From positions 178,561 to 214,398 of the forward strand of contig NZ_QFWV02000002.1 of assembly GCF_003149475.2 (NCBI RefSeq): a DNA stretch of 35,838 nucleotides, given 5' to 3'. The notes beneath the pieces are model-generated. The model did no database searches. It was not told the DNA's origin and saw only the letters and a program-made list of their open reading frames with translations. A program made the translations under genes and the position numbers. Every line of letters starts with the position of its first letter. Position 1 is the stretch's first letter. Shown here in pieces: positions 1-12,423 of this stretch. The stretch is from Oceaniradius stylonematis. Lineage in GTDB: Bacteria > Pseudomonadota > Alphaproteobacteria > Rhizobiales > Rhizobiaceae.

Positions 1-156
1 TTCCACCTGCCGCGCTCGACGCTGATGATGCTGGTCTCGGCCTTTGCCGGCATGGAGCCGATGCGGGCCGCCTATGCCCATGCCATCGAAACGGGCTATC
101 GGTTCTATTCCTATGGCGATTCGAGCCTTCTTTTCCGGAACGATGGCGATGGCTGA
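1..156 (+). CDS. queA: S-adenosylmethionine:tRNA ribosyltransferase-isomerase QueA, C-terminal fragment
   Basis: The window opens inside this gene; only the last 51 codons are present, read in frame 1 to TGA at 154-156. The fragment begins [17 protein letters not shown] and contains [17 protein letters not shown], both characteristic of the QueA C-terminus. QueA transfers and isomerises the ribosyl part of S-adenosylmethionine onto 7-aminomethyl-7-deazaguanine in tRNA, giving epoxyqueuosine. The next gene, tgt, overlaps the end of queA by 14 bp and performs the preceding step of the same pathway, so the two are almost certainly cotranscribed. The 5' part, and therefore the true start, lies outside the window. 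Confidence 0.9.
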   Translation, partial: FHLPRSTLMMLVSAFAGMEPMRAAYAHAIETGYRFYSYGDSSLLFRNDGDG

Positions 157-1276
157 ATTCGGCTTCACCCTTCACGCGACCGACGGCGGCGCGCGGCGCG
201 GCACCGTGACGACCGGCCGCGGCGACATCGCGACACCGGCCTTCATGCCGGTCGGCACCGCCGGGACGGTGAAGGGGCTCTATCTCGATCAGGTCAAGGG
301 CGCCGGCGCCGACATCATCTTGGGCAACACCTATCACCTGATGCTGCGGCCCGGCGCCGAGCGGATCGACCGTCTGGGCGGCCTGCACGGGTTCATCGGC
401 TGGGACGGGCCGATCCTGACCGATTCGGGCGGCTTTCAGGTGATGAGCCTGTCGGCGCTGCGGCAGATGAGCGAGAAGGGCGTCACCTTCAAGAGCCATG
501 TCGATGGCGCGATCCACGAGATGAGCCCGGAACGCTCGATCGAAATCCAGGGGCTGCTCGGTTCGGACATCCAGATGCAGCTCGACGAATGCGTCGCGCT
601 GCCGACCGATGCCGAGACGATGAAGGCGGCGATGGAACTGTCGCTGCGCTGGGCCGAGCGCTGCCGGGTCGCGTTCGGCGAACAGCCGGGTAAGGCGATG
701 TTCGGCATCGTGCAGGGTGGCGATGACGAAAAACTGCGCGTCCAGTCGGCCGAAGCCCTCAAGGCGATGGATCTGAAGGGCTATTCGATCGGCGGACTGG
801 CGGTCGGCGAACCGCAGGAGGTCATGCTGGCCATGCTCGATGTGGTCTGCCCCATCCTGCCGGCGCACAAGCCGCGCTATCTGATGGGCGTCGGCACACC
901 GCAGGATCTGCTGCGTTCGGTGGCTCGCGGGGTCGACATGTTCGACTGCGTGATGCCGACCCGTTCGGGCCGGCACGGACTTGCCTTCACACGGCGCGGG
1001 CGCGTGAACCTCAAGAACGCGCGCCACGCCGAGGATCACCGGCCGCTCGACGATGAGATGAACTGTCCGGCCTCGCGGACCTATTCGCGCGCCTATCTGC
1101 ATCATCTGATCCGCTCGGGCGAAATGCTCGGCATGATGCTGCTGAGCTGGCACAACACCTATTACTATCAATGGCTTATGGCCGAGATGCGTAGAGCGAT
1201 CGAACAGCGGCGCTTCGCCGACTTTTCCGCCGAGACCGAGGCGATGTGGGAGGCCGGCGACATCGCGGCCTTGTAG
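143..1276 (+). CDS. tgt: tRNA-guanine transglycosylase (queuine tRNA-ribosyltransferase), zinc site degenerate
   Basis: A 377-residue enzyme (E. coli Tgt has 375) that exchanges guanine 34 of GUN-anticodon tRNAs for preQ1. The TIM-barrel motif DSGGFQ carries the base-recognition aspartate (D94), and FDCVMPTR carries the nucleophile (D268, equivalent to E. coli D264). The zinc site is unusual: E. coli uses C302, C304, C307 and H333, and at the constant offset of four residues this protein has M306, C308, S311 and H337, so two of four ligands are missing. Start chosen at ATG 143 inside the end of queA; a second in-frame ATG lies at 149. An open frame extends back to 44, but that part runs antisense to no homology and inside queA. 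Cotranscription with queA is inferred from the overlap. Confidence 0.95.
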   Translation: MAMAEFGFTLHATDGGARRGTVTTGRGDIATPAFMPVGTAGTVKGLYLDQVKGAGADIILGNTYHLMLRPGAERIDRLGGLHGFIGWDGPILTDSGGFQVMSLSALRQMSEKGVTFKSHVDGAIHEMSPERSIEIQGLLGSDIQMQLDECVALPTDAETMKAAMELSLRWAERCRVAFGEQPGKAMFGIVQGGDDEKLRVQSAEALKAMDLKGYSIGGLAVGEPQEVMLAMLDVVCPILPAHKPRYLMGVGTPQDLLRSVARGVDMFDCVMPTRSGRHGLAFTRRGRVNLKNARHAEDHRPLDDEMNCPASRTYSRAYLHHLIRSGEMLGMMLLSWHNTYYYQWLMAEMRRAIEQRRFADFSAETEAMWEAGDIAAL

Positions 1277-1293
1277 CCGCCGTTAGCGGCGGC
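1276..1293. other. Small hairpin between the convergent stops of tgt and the EamA gene
   Basis: GCCGCC at 1276-1281 pairs with GGCGGC at 1288-1293 around a six-base loop, overlapping the ends of both genes. No T-run follows on either strand, so it is at best a weak 3'-end stabiliser rather than an intrinsic terminator. Confidence 0.25.
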
Positions 1294-2212
1294 GCCGGAA
1301 CAGTTTCGCCGGCAGCGTCGCAATGCCGATCCCGGTCATCACAAGGACGATGCCCGCCAGATGGAACGGTTCGAGCCGCTCGCCCAGAAAGACGATCGCC
1401 ATCAGCACGCCATAGGGCGTCATCAGATACATGAACATGCCGGCGACCGAGGCGCCGAGCGCACGCACGCCATACTGGAAGCCCGAAAACGCCAGCAGCG
1501 ACGAGATGAGCACGATCCCGCCCGTGGCGTACCAGGCCTCGCGCGTCGCCGGCAGCCCGTCGGCCGATGCCAGATCCATGGCCGCAAGCGGCAGATTGAC
1601 CAGCGCGCCGAAGCCGGCAACCAGCGCGAACAGGCTCATATTGTCGAGCCGCCGGAGACCCTCGGCGCGATAGAGGATCGAATAACCGGCCCAGGAGAGC
1701 GAAGCCATGGCGATCAGCAGGTCGCCGGGATTGAAGGTCAGCCGGGCCAGCGTCGTCAGATCGCCGCGCAGGACGATGATCGCAACGCCGGCAAAGCCCA
1801 GCGCGATGCCGGCCGTCTCGCGCAGGCCGATGGCGCGGCCGCGAAACAGCCGCTCGAGCAGGATGATCAGGATCGGCGCGGTCGAATAGATCAGCGTGGC
1901 GTTGGTGGCCGTCGTCAGGCTCAGGCCGAGATAGACGACACCGCCCGAAAGGCCCATGCCAAGAAACCCCAGCGTCAGCAGCAGGCGCCAATGGTCGGCC
2001 AGAACGGCGCGCACCGCGGCGCCTTGGCGGACCAGCGCAAACGGCAGCAGGATCGCGGCGACCGAGGCCCAGCGCAGAAAAGCCAGCACGAAGGGTGCCG
2101 TATCGCCCGCGACGTAACGCCCGAAAATGATGTTGGTCGAAAAGAAAAGCGGCGTTGCCAGCATCACCGCATAGGGAAGGGCCTGGGGCGGCGATGCGGT
2201 TTGCTGTGACAT
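1283..2212 (-). CDS. DMT-superfamily transporter with two EamA domains
   Basis: A 309-residue, very hydrophobic protein with about ten predicted membrane helices arranged as two EamA repeats: the first from about residue 12 (FFSTNIIFGRYVAGD) and the second from about residue 155 (NPGDLLIAMASLSWAGYSI). The C-terminus is a short basic tail (LFRRRR), as expected for a cytoplasmic end. The family (drug/metabolite transporters such as RhaT, YdcZ and amino-acid exporters) is well established, but substrate cannot be read from sequence. Start is the ATG at 2210-2212, with GGGG upstream; the frame stays open further upstream, antisense to glmU, which I regard as a shadow. It converges with tgt, leaving six bases between the stop codons, and diverges from glmU. 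Confidence 0.88.
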   Translation of the reverse strand: MSQQTASPPQALPYAVMLATPLFFSTNIIFGRYVAGDTAPFVLAFLRWASVAAILLPFALVRQGAAVRAVLADHWRLLLTLGFLGMGLSGGVVYLGLSLTTATNATLIYSTAPILIILLERLFRGRAIGLRETAGIALGFAGVAIIVLRGDLTTLARLTFNPGDLLIAMASLSWAGYSILYRAEGLRRLDNMSLFALVAGFGALVNLPLAAMDLASADGLPATREAWYATGGIVLISSLLAFSGFQYGVRALGASVAGMFMYLMTPYGVLMAIVFLGERLEPFHLAGIVLVMTGIGIATLPAKLFRRRR

Positions 2213-2317
2213 GGCCCCGAGTAACCGTGAAGCCCGCCGCCGGCAAGCGCCGTCTGGAAATGGCGCGCCTTTGCGGATAGACGGGCGCGACAACGGCCGC
2301 AAACCGGGGAGCCATCC

Positions 2318-3676
2318 ATGCCGCGCACCTGCCTGACCATCGTCCTCGCCGCCGGCGCGGGCACGCGCATGAAGTCCGACCTGCCCAAGGTTCTGCACAA
2401 GGTCGCCGGCCTGCCGATGGTCGGCCACGTGACGCAGCGCGCACGCGCGGCGGGCAGCGGCGATCTGGCCGTCGTCGTCGGCCATGGCGCCGATGCGGTG
2501 CGCACCGAGCTGGGCGCCATCGAGGGCGACGCGCAGTTCTTCACGCAGGAACGGCAGCTTGGCACGGCCGATGCGGTCATGGCCGCGATGCCGGCCATCG
2601 AAGCGGGCCATGACGATGTGCTGGTCCTGTTCGGCGACACGCCGCTGATCACGACCGAAACGCTCACAGCGGCGCGTGTCGGGCTGGCGGACGGGGCCGA
2701 TCTGGTGGTCGTCGGCTTCCGGCCCGACGATCCGCACGGCTATGGCCGGCTGATCGAGCAGGGCGGGCAACTGGTGGCGATCCGCGAGCACAAGGACGCA
2801 AGCGAAGCCGAACGGCAGATCGGCTTTTGCAATGGCGGGCTGATGGCGTTTGCCGGCGACAAGCTGGCCAACCTGCTCAAGGCCATCGGCAACGACAATG
2901 CCAAGGGCGAGTTCTATCTGACCGATGCGGTGGAGATCGCCCGCAGGCAGGGGCTCGACGTGCGCGCCATCGAAGCGCCGGTCGAGGATGTGATCGGCGT
3001 CAACACGCTCGCCGAACTGGCCGAAGTGGAAGCGATCTGGCAGGCGCGCCGGCGCCGCGCGCTGATGCTGGAGGGCGTTGCCATGGCCGCCCCCGACACC
3101 GTCCATCTCAGCCACGACACGCAGATCGCGCCCGGCGCCGCGCTCGAACCCAATATCTGGTTCGGCCCCGGCGTACGCGTCGATGCCGGCGCGCGCATAA
3201 GGGCGTTCAGCCATATCGAGGGCGCTTCCATCGGCCCGAATGCGGAGATTGGCCCGTTCGCGCGGCTTCGTCCGGGCACGATGCTGTCGGAGAAGGCCAA
3301 GGTCGGCAATTTCTGCGAGATCAAGAATGCGACCGTGGCAGAAGGGGCGAAGGTCAACCATCTGACCTATATCGGCGATGCGGCGATCGGCGCGGGCGCC
3401 AATATCGGCGCGGGCACGATCACCTGCAACTATGACGGGTTCGGCAAGCACCATACCGAGATCGGTGCGGGCGCGTTCATCGGCTCGAATTCGGCGCTCG
3501 TGGCGCCCGTGACGGTGGGCGAGGGCGCCTATGTCGGCTCGGGCAGCGTGGTCACCGACGACGTGCCTGCAGATGCCTTGGCCATCGGCCGCGCCAGGCA
3601 GGTGAACAAGGACGGGCTCGCCGCGCGCCTGCGCGCGAAGTTGGCCAAGGCAAAGGCGGCCAAGTCGGCGGGCTAA
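2318..3676 (+). CDS. glmU: Bifunctional N-acetylglucosamine-1-phosphate uridyltransferase / glucosamine-1-phosphate acetyltransferase
   Basis: A 452-residue cytosolic enzyme making UDP-GlcNAc, the precursor of peptidoglycan and lipid A. The N-terminal pyrophosphorylase half begins with the nucleotide-binding motif [10 protein letters not shown] (residues 10-19) and continues with KVLHK. The C-terminal half is a left-handed beta-helix of hexapeptide repeats; [10 protein letters not shown] contains the catalytic histidine (H348, matching E. coli H363) and CNYDG follows. Length agrees with the family (E. coli 456). Start at ATG 2318 is supported by GGGGAG seven bases upstream. The gene converges on recG so tightly that the two stop codons share bases (CTAA at 3673-3676). 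In many rhizobia glmU is followed by glmS; here it is followed by recG instead. Confidence 0.97.
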   Translation: MPRTCLTIVLAAGAGTRMKSDLPKVLHKVAGLPMVGHVTQRARAAGSGDLAVVVGHGADAVRTELGAIEGDAQFFTQERQLGTADAVMAAMPAIEAGHDDVLVLFGDTPLITTETLTAARVGLADGADLVVVGFRPDDPHGYGRLIEQGGQLVAIREHKDASEAERQIGFCNGGLMAFAGDKLANLLKAIGNDNAKGEFYLTDAVEIARRQGLDVRAIEAPVEDVIGVNTLAELAEVEAIWQARRRRALMLEGVAMAAPDTVHLSHDTQIAPGAALEPNIWFGPGVRVDAGARIRAFSHIEGASIGPNAEIGPFARLRPGTMLSEKAKVGNFCEIKNATVAEGAKVNHLTYIGDAAIGAGANIGAGTITCNYDGFGKHHTEIGAGAFIGSNSALVAPVTVGEGAYVGSGSVVTDDVPADALAIGRARQVNKDGLAARLRAKLAKAKAAKSAG

Positions 3677-5781
3677 CCTGCCCCCAAAAGCCGAACCGCC
3701 GCGTCGCGCTCGAACAGGTAGAGCAGGATGCGCAGCGCCTTGCCGCGCTCGGAGACAAGCTCGGGATCGGTTTCGAGCACCAGCCGTGCATCGTCGCGCG
3801 CCACCGGTAACAGGTCGCCATGGGCTTCGAGCCGCGCCAGCGTGAATCCCGGCGTGCCGGACTGGCGGGTGCCAAGCAGTTCGCCTTCGCCGCGCAGCCG
3901 CAGATCCTCCTCGGCGATCACGAAACCGTCTTCGGTGCGCCGCATCACATCGAGCCGGGCGCGGGCGGTTTCGCCCAAAGGTTCGCCATAGAGCAGGATG
4001 CAGGACGAAGCGTCCGCACCGCGCCCGACCCGTCCGCGCAACTGGTGCAGCTGCGACAGGCCGAACCGTTCGGCGTGTTCGATCACCATGATCGTCGCGT
4101 CCGGCACGTCGACGCCGACTTCTATGACGGTCGTCGCGACCAAAAGACGTGTCTCGCCGGCCTTGAAGGCGGCCATCGCGGCGTCCTTTTCCGGTCCGGC
4201 CATGCGGCCATGCACCAGACCCACGCTGTCGCCGAAAAGGCCCGCCAGTTCGCCATGGCGTGCCTCGGCCGACATGACGGGCACCTCCTCGCTGTCCTCG
4301 ACCAGCGGGCAGATCCAGTAGATCTTGCGCCCCTCGTCGACTGCCGTGCGGATGCGGTTCAGAAGCTCGTCCAGGCGCGCGATCGGCATGGCGACGGTGG
4401 CGACCGGCTTGCGGCCGGCGGGCTTTTCGTCGAGCTTTGAGACATCCATGTCGCCGTAGGCGGTCAGCACCAGCGTGCGCGGGATCGGTGTGGCGGTCAT
4501 CACCAGCATGTCGGCGCCGCCGCCCTTTTGCGCCAGCAGCAACCTCTGGTGCACGCCGAACCGGTGCTGCTCGTCGATCACGGCCAGACCAAGATCGGCG
4601 AAGGTGACGCCTTCCTGGAAGAGGGCATGGGTGCCGACCAGAATGTCGATGTCGCCGGCTTCCAGCGCAGTCAGGGTCTCGGCGCGGCGGGCGCCCTTGT
4701 CGCGCCCGGTCAGGATGGCGACGCGCAGCCCGGCCTTTTCCGCCAGCGGGCCGATGGTCGCCATGTGCTGGCGGGCGAGCACTTCGGTCGGCGCCATCAG
4801 CGCGCCCTGCATGCCGGCTTCGACCGCGCGCGCCAGCGCCATCAGCGCGACGATCGTCTTGCCGGAGCCCACATCGCCCTGAAGAAGCCGCAGCATGCGG
4901 TCGGGCGCGGCCATGTCGGCAGCAATCTCATCGAAGGAACGCTGCTGCGCGCCCGTCAGCGGATGGCCGAAAGCCAATGTGACGGCGGCAACCAGACTGC
5001 CGTCGCCCGACAGCGAGCGGCCGGCGGTGCGTTTGGCCCTTGCGCGCACAAGCGCGAGCGCCAATTGCCCTGCCAGCAACTCATCATAGGCGAGCCGCCG
5101 GCGATTGACGGTCTCAAGGCCGATATCGGCGGCCGATTGCGGATGATGGATAGCCGCGAGTGCCCCGGCCATGGCGGGCCACCGCTCGCGCGCAAGAAGC
5201 GCCGCATCGAGCCATTCGGGCAGGTCCGGCATCCGGTCGAGCGCCTGCAGGATCGCCCGGCGCAGCACCTTGCCCGAAAGCCCTGCCGTCATCGGATAGA
5301 CCGGTTCGATCAGCGGCAGGCTGTCGGCCTCGTCTTCGGTCACCATATGGTCGGGATGGACCATCGAGGCGCGGCCGTTGAACCATTCCACCTTGCCGGA
5401 CACGAGCACCGTTTCGCCGACGGGAAGGGTGCGCTCCAGCCATTGGCCATGGGCGCGGAAGAATGTCAGCGCGATTTCGCCCGATTCGTCGTGACAGAAG
5501 ACGCGGTAGGGCACCCGCCGGTTGCCGCGCGGCGGCGCCTGGTGCCGGTCGACATGCAGCGTCAGCGTGACGATCGTGCCGGGGACCGCCGCCATGATGG
5601 TCGGCCGGGCGCTGCGGTCGATCACCGAATGGGGCAGATGGAACAACAGCGCGCCGACATGCGGTTCGCCCCGATCGCCGCCGCGGCCCAGCGCCAGCGC
5701 GATCAGGCCGGCGAGCTTTGCACCGACGCCTTCAAGCGTGGTCACCGGCGCAAACAGCGGATCGAGAATGGAGGGGCGCAT
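3673..5781 (-). CDS. recG: ATP-dependent DNA helicase RecG
   Basis: A 702-residue helicase that remodels stalled forks and branch-migrates junctions. An OB-fold wedge domain lies at roughly residues 60-150. The helicase core follows: Walker A GDVGSGKT (302-309), DEQH box (403-406), the motif III-like TATPIPRTL and motif [11 protein letters not shown]. Length is normal for alphaproteobacterial RecG. The start is the ATG at 5779-5781 ([20 protein letters not shown]), where the typical N-terminus begins; the frame continues upstream but that part overlaps sdhE and its promoter. recG diverges from sdhE-mfd, so a repair helicase and a transcription-repair coupling factor share one intergenic region of about 100 bp. 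Confidence 0.97.
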   Translation of the reverse strand: MRPSILDPLFAPVTTLEGVGAKLAGLIALALGRGGDRGEPHVGALLFHLPHSVIDRSARPTIMAAVPGTIVTLTLHVDRHQAPPRGNRRVPYRVFCHDESGEIALTFFRAHGQWLERTLPVGETVLVSGKVEWFNGRASMVHPDHMVTEDEADSLPLIEPVYPMTAGLSGKVLRRAILQALDRMPDLPEWLDAALLARERWPAMAGALAAIHHPQSAADIGLETVNRRRLAYDELLAGQLALALVRARAKRTAGRSLSGDGSLVAAVTLAFGHPLTGAQQRSFDEIAADMAAPDRMLRLLQGDVGSGKTIVALMALARAVEAGMQGALMAPTEVLARQHMATIGPLAEKAGLRVAILTGRDKGARRAETLTALEAGDIDILVGTHALFQEGVTFADLGLAVIDEQHRFGVHQRLLLAQKGGGADMLVMTATPIPRTLVLTAYGDMDVSKLDEKPAGRKPVATVAMPIARLDELLNRIRTAVDEGRKIYWICPLVEDSEEVPVMSAEARHGELAGLFGDSVGLVHGRMAGPEKDAAMAAFKAGETRLLVATTVIEVGVDVPDATIMVIEHAERFGLSQLHQLRGRVGRGADASSCILLYGEPLGETARARLDVMRRTEDGFVIAEEDLRLRGEGELLGTRQSGTPGFTLARLEAHGDLLPVARDDARLVLETDPELVSERGKALRILLYLFERDAAVRLLGAG

Positions 5782-5818
5782 CACCGGTTTATGTTTGCCG
5801 GGCCGGGCAAGATCAAGG

Positions 5819-5847
5819 CTGACATGATGGCCGCCGCTCGCTATATG
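5819..5847 (+). promoter_or_regulatory. Predicted sigma-70-type promoter of sdhE-mfd
   Basis: CTGACA at 5819-5824 and TATATG at 5842-5847 are separated by exactly 17 bp, matching five of six -35 positions and four of six -10 positions. A transcript would start near 5854, about 29 nt before the sdhE start. It lies in the recG/sdhE divergent region. Prediction from sequence only. Confidence 0.5.
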
Positions 5848-5882
5848 CGCCCGACACCATTCCAACCGGACCTTCGCGCGCC

Positions 5883-6158
5883 ATGACCGACCCGCAGACC
5901 CTTGATGCACGCCGCCGCCGCGCGCGCTTTCGCGCCTGGCATCGCGGCATGAAGGAGATGGACATTGTGCTGGGCGGCTATGCCGATGCCCATGTCGCGC
6001 AGATGGACGCGGACGAGCTTGCGGCGTTCGAGGCGCTGATGGAGAACCTCGACCGCGACCTGTTCAAGTGGTTCACCGGGGAGGGTCCGGTGCCCGCCGA
6101 GCACGACACGCCGCTGTTCCGCGCGATCTGCGCGCACCACAAGATCGAGCTCACCTGA
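5883..6158 (+). CDS. sdhE: FAD assembly factor SdhE (succinate dehydrogenase assembly factor 2 family)
   Basis: A 91-residue protein of the SdhE/YgfY/DUF339 family, which helps attach FAD covalently to succinate dehydrogenase subunit A. The signature RGMKEMD (residues 21-27) corresponds to the family's RGxxE loop that contacts SdhA, and the WFTGE segment and short helical C-terminus also fit. The N-terminus is arginine-rich. Start at ATG 5883 follows the predicted promoter by about 36 bp; the ribosome-binding site is weak. Only two bases separate its stop from the mfd start, so the two are cotranscribed; no functional link between them is known to me. A location beside recG and mfd, away from the sdh operon, is usual for alphaproteobacteria. 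Confidence 0.93.
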   Translation: MTDPQTLDARRRRARFRAWHRGMKEMDIVLGGYADAHVAQMDADELAAFEALMENLDRDLFKWFTGEGPVPAEHDTPLFRAICAHHKIELT

Positions 6159-6160
6159 CA

Positions 6161-9667
<3,507 letters not shown>

Positions 9668-9673
9668 CCAACG

Positions 9674-9701
9674 AAAAACCGCCGGCGCATGGCACCGGCG
9701 G
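9674..9701 (-). terminator. Intrinsic terminator of the ialB-family gene
   Basis: Read on the minus strand, CCGCCGG (9701-9695) pairs with CCGGCGG (9685-9679). Three more pairs inside, one of them U-G, close a CAT loop, giving a ten-pair stem. Five T follow (9678-9674). It lies about 30 bp past the stop of the minus-strand gene and just after mfd, and only the minus orientation has the T-run. Confidence 0.8.
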
Positions 9702-9730
9702 CTCGATCGTCGTTCGGATGCGGACGCGGC

Positions 9731-10363
9731 TTACTCGGTTGTGCCTTCCGTCGCGCCTTCTTCCTTGGCGCGTTCCTGCTCGGCCTTCAGCCGCTCCTGG
9801 AACTCCTCGCGCCGCCGCTCGATCTCGGCCTGCAGCTGCTGCTGGCGTTCCTCGACCTCGGACTGCTGGATCGGGTCGCCATCGAAAGCCGCCGTAAAGC
9901 CCTGCAGCGTCACCTCGATCGGGTTGGGCTGGTTCTGGAAGTTCACGGTGGTCAGCGTCATGCCGCCGCCGGCCTTCAGCGCGGCGACCAATTCCTCGGT
10001 CAGCGGCGTTTCGGCGATGCAGCGGTCGGGCAGGCAGATCGAATAGGGGATGCGGCGGGTTTCGCCGTCGTCGATCTGCATGCCGATGCCGGCGGGAATG
10101 ACGCGGCCGGTCGGAACGGCGATCTGGAACAGCGCGCGGTTCTGTTTGCCGGTGATCTGGATGAGGTTGACTGCCGTCAGAAGCTGACCGGTCTGCGCCG
10201 TGCGCACATTCTGCACGTTGCAGATGTCGTTGTCGGCCTGCTTGGTGCAGACCTTGAACCACTGGTTCTGGGGCGGCGCGTTCTGCGCCTGGGCCTGGCC
10301 GGCCATCGCGGTCAGCGCGAGCGCCCCGAACGCCGCTGCCAGAGATGCGGATTTCGATCCCAT
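9731..10363 (-). CDS. Invasion-associated locus B (IalB) family periplasmic protein with charged C-terminal tail
   Basis: A 210-residue exported protein. A signal peptide of about 26 residues ends AMAGQAQAQ. The mature part has the IalB pattern: a W-x-x-x-C start (NQWFKVC), paired cysteines (KQADNDICNVQN and YSICLPDRCIAE) and the hydrophobic IPAGIGMQIDDGE segment. IalB of Bartonella is linked to erythrocyte invasion, but the family is widespread in free-living rhizobia and its general role is unknown. The last 43 or so residues are an extra tail rich in Glu, Gln and Arg, probably a coiled coil, ending TEGTTE. Start at ATG 10363 has AAAGGA upstream. It is a single-gene unit closed by an intrinsic terminator and divergent from a binding-protein gene. 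Confidence 0.88.
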   Translation of the reverse strand: MGSKSASLAAAFGALALTAMAGQAQAQNAPPQNQWFKVCTKQADNDICNVQNVRTAQTGQLLTAVNLIQITGKQNRALFQIAVPTGRVIPAGIGMQIDDGETRRIPYSICLPDRCIAETPLTEELVAALKAGGGMTLTTVNFQNQPNPIEVTLQGFTAAFDGDPIQQSEVEERQQQLQAEIERRREEFQERLKAEQERAKEEGATEGTTE

Positions 10364-10577
10364 CGTGATGATTGTCCTTTGTCGCTTGATGTCTTCGAGA
10401 AGGCTGGCCGCAGCCCTGACCCTGAAATGAGGCCGCACCGTGACGCCCGTCGCGTGGCGCCTGATACACAGTCTTGGCGCCGGTTTCCACCCCCGCTGCG
10501 CCCTTCGTGCCCGCTGTATAAACGTTCGATCCGCATGCTAACATCGGTCGGAATCGCCCAAGGGAGAGAAACGTCCC
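10364..10577. other. Divergent intergenic region between the ialB-family gene and a binding-protein gene
   Basis: 214 bp that must hold both promoters. I see AT-rich islands (TATAAA near 10512 and GCTAACAT near 10536) on the side of the binding-protein gene, but no convincing -35 partner, so I do not call a promoter. Confidence 0.4.
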
Positions 10578-12401
10578 GTGATACGCCTGATCATGATCGC
10601 CGCCGCGCTCGCCTTTGCTGCGACCGCTGCCAGGGCCGAACCGATGCACGGGATCGCCATGCATGGCGAACCGGCATTGCCGGCCGGCTACACCCATTTC
10701 CCCTATGCCAATCCCGACGCGCCGCAGGACGGCTCGGTCACCTATGGCGTCGTCGGCACGTTCGACAGCCTCAACCCGTTCGTTCTCAAATCGATGCGGA
10801 CCACCGCGCGCGGCATCTGGGACCCCGAATTCGGCAATCTGGTGTTTGAGTCGCTCATGGTGCGCTCGCGCGACGAGCCTTTCACCATGTACGGCCTGCT
10901 CGCCGAAACGATCGAGACCGACGATGAGCGGACATGGGTCGAGTTCACGCTGAACGCGGACGCGCGCTGGTCGGACGGTGTGCCGGTGACACCGGAAGAC
11001 GTGATCTTCACCTACGACATATTGACCGAGAAAGGCCGTCCGCCCTTCAACCGGCGCATGGCGCGCATCGAGCGCATCGAAAAGACGGGCGAGCGCTCGG
11101 TCAAGTTCCATCTCAACGATCAGGCCGATCGAGAGTTTCCGCTGTTGCTGGCCTTGACGCCGGTCCTGCCGGCCCACGCCACCAATGTCGATAATTTCGA
11201 GGGGGCGACGCTGGACCCGCCCGTCGGCAGCGGGCCGTATCTGGTCGAAAGCGTCGAGCCGGGCGCCCGCATCGCCTATCGCCGCAACCCCGACTATTGG
11301 GGCCGGAACATCCCCGCCAAGCGGGGCTTCGACAATTACGAGCAGATCACGGTCGAGTATTTTCGCGACACGACGGCGCGGTTCGAGGCGTTCAAGAAGG
11401 GCGTTTTCGACATCTATCCCGAAAGCGATCCGATCAAGTGGGAAACGGCCTATGATTTCCCGGCTGTGACCGACGGGCGCATCGTCAAGCAGACGTTCGG
11501 CACCGGCCGACCCCAGCGCATGCTGGGCTTCTTCTTCAACACGCGCCGCGAGGTGTTCGCCGAGGCCCGGGTGCGCGAGGCGCTGGCCATGTTGTTCGAT
11601 TTCGAATGGGTCAATGCCAACCTTTTTTCAGGGCGCTACACGCGCACCGGCTCGTTCTGGCAGAACTCGGACGAACTGTCGGCGCTGGGCCGGCCGGCCG
11701 ATGAGCGTGAACAGGCGCTGCTCGCCCCGTTCCCGGACGCCGTCCAACCCTCGGTGATGGACGGCAGCTATGCGCCGGTGGTGACCGACGGTTCGGGCCG
11801 CGACCGCAACGTTCTGCGACAGGTCGTCCAGAAGCTAGGACAGGCGGGCTATGCGATCGAGGACGGCCGGATGGTCAGGGACGGCGAACCGCTGTCCTTC
11901 GAGATCCTTCTGGGGACCGTGCCGGGCGCCTCGCAGAACGAGATCGAGCGCATGGCGCTGTCCTACCAGACGACCGCCGGGCTGATCGGCGTCGATATCG
12001 CCGTGCGCGGCGTCGATGACGCCCAGTTCCAGCAGCGCCGCCAGACCTGGGATTACGACATGGTGGCCGGCAGCCTGTCGGCGTCGCTGTCGCCGGGCGG
12101 CGAGCAGGTGTGGCGCTGGGGCTCGGAATCGCGCGATCCGGAAGGCACCTTCAACTATGCGGGCGCCGCCGATCCGGCGATAGACGCGATGATCGCGGCC
12201 ATGGTCGATGCGCGCGAACGCGAGGACTTCGCCGCTGCCGTGCGGGCGCTCGATCGCGTGCTCATCTCAGGCCACTATGTGGTGCCGCTCTATCATCTGG
12301 GCGAGGACTGGGTTGCGCACTGGAGCCATATCGAACATCCGCCCGAACCGCCGCTCTATGGCTACCAGTTGCCCGTTTGGTGGTCGACCAGGACCGAATG
12401 A
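10578..12401 (+). CDS. Periplasmic solute-binding protein, family 5 (oligopeptide/YejA type)
   Basis: A 607-residue exported protein with a signal peptide cut near residue 20 (AATAARA|EP). It follows the SBP_bac_5 pattern closely: TYGVVGTFDSLNPF near the mature N-terminus, WVEFTLNADARWSDGVPVT, VTPEDVIFTYD, PPVGSGPYLVES and the closing HYVVPLYHLGEDWVAHW. Length and the FPYANPDAPQ opening resemble the YejA subgroup, whose relatives import microcin C and oligopeptides; the actual ligand is not deducible. AGGGAGAG precedes the start, which is the GTG/ATA-context initiation at 10578 (GTG). No permease or ATPase gene lies nearby, so the protein must serve a transporter encoded elsewhere. A FrnE-like gene begins 22 bp downstream. 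Confidence 0.9.
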   Translation: MIRLIMIAAALAFAATAARAEPMHGIAMHGEPALPAGYTHFPYANPDAPQDGSVTYGVVGTFDSLNPFVLKSMRTTARGIWDPEFGNLVFESLMVRSRDEPFTMYGLLAETIETDDERTWVEFTLNADARWSDGVPVTPEDVIFTYDILTEKGRPPFNRRMARIERIEKTGERSVKFHLNDQADREFPLLLALTPVLPAHATNVDNFEGATLDPPVGSGPYLVESVEPGARIAYRRNPDYWGRNIPAKRGFDNYEQITVEYFRDTTARFEAFKKGVFDIYPESDPIKWETAYDFPAVTDGRIVKQTFGTGRPQRMLGFFFNTRREVFAEARVREALAMLFDFEWVNANLFSGRYTRTGSFWQNSDELSALGRPADEREQALLAPFPDAVQPSVMDGSYAPVVTDGSGRDRNVLRQVVQKLGQAGYAIEDGRMVRDGEPLSFEILLGTVPGASQNEIERMALSYQTTAGLIGVDIAVRGVDDAQFQQRRQTWDYDMVAGSLSASLSPGGEQVWRWGSESRDPEGTFNYAGAADPAIDAMIAAMVDAREREDFAAAVRALDRVLISGHYVVPLYHLGEDWVAHWSHIEHPPEPPLYGYQLPVWWSTRTE

Positions 12402-12423
12402 GCCGACAGACCGCGAAAGGACC

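Noticed and set aside
1283-3454. A 723-codon minus-strand frame joining the EamA transporter with a long N-terminal extension
   Set aside because: The extension is antisense to glmU with low-complexity composition; the EamA protein begins at 2212 with a proper start.
4528-5886. A 452-codon plus-strand frame antisense to recG
   Set aside because: No domain resemblance and His/Gln/Arg-rich composition; recG is certain on the other strand.
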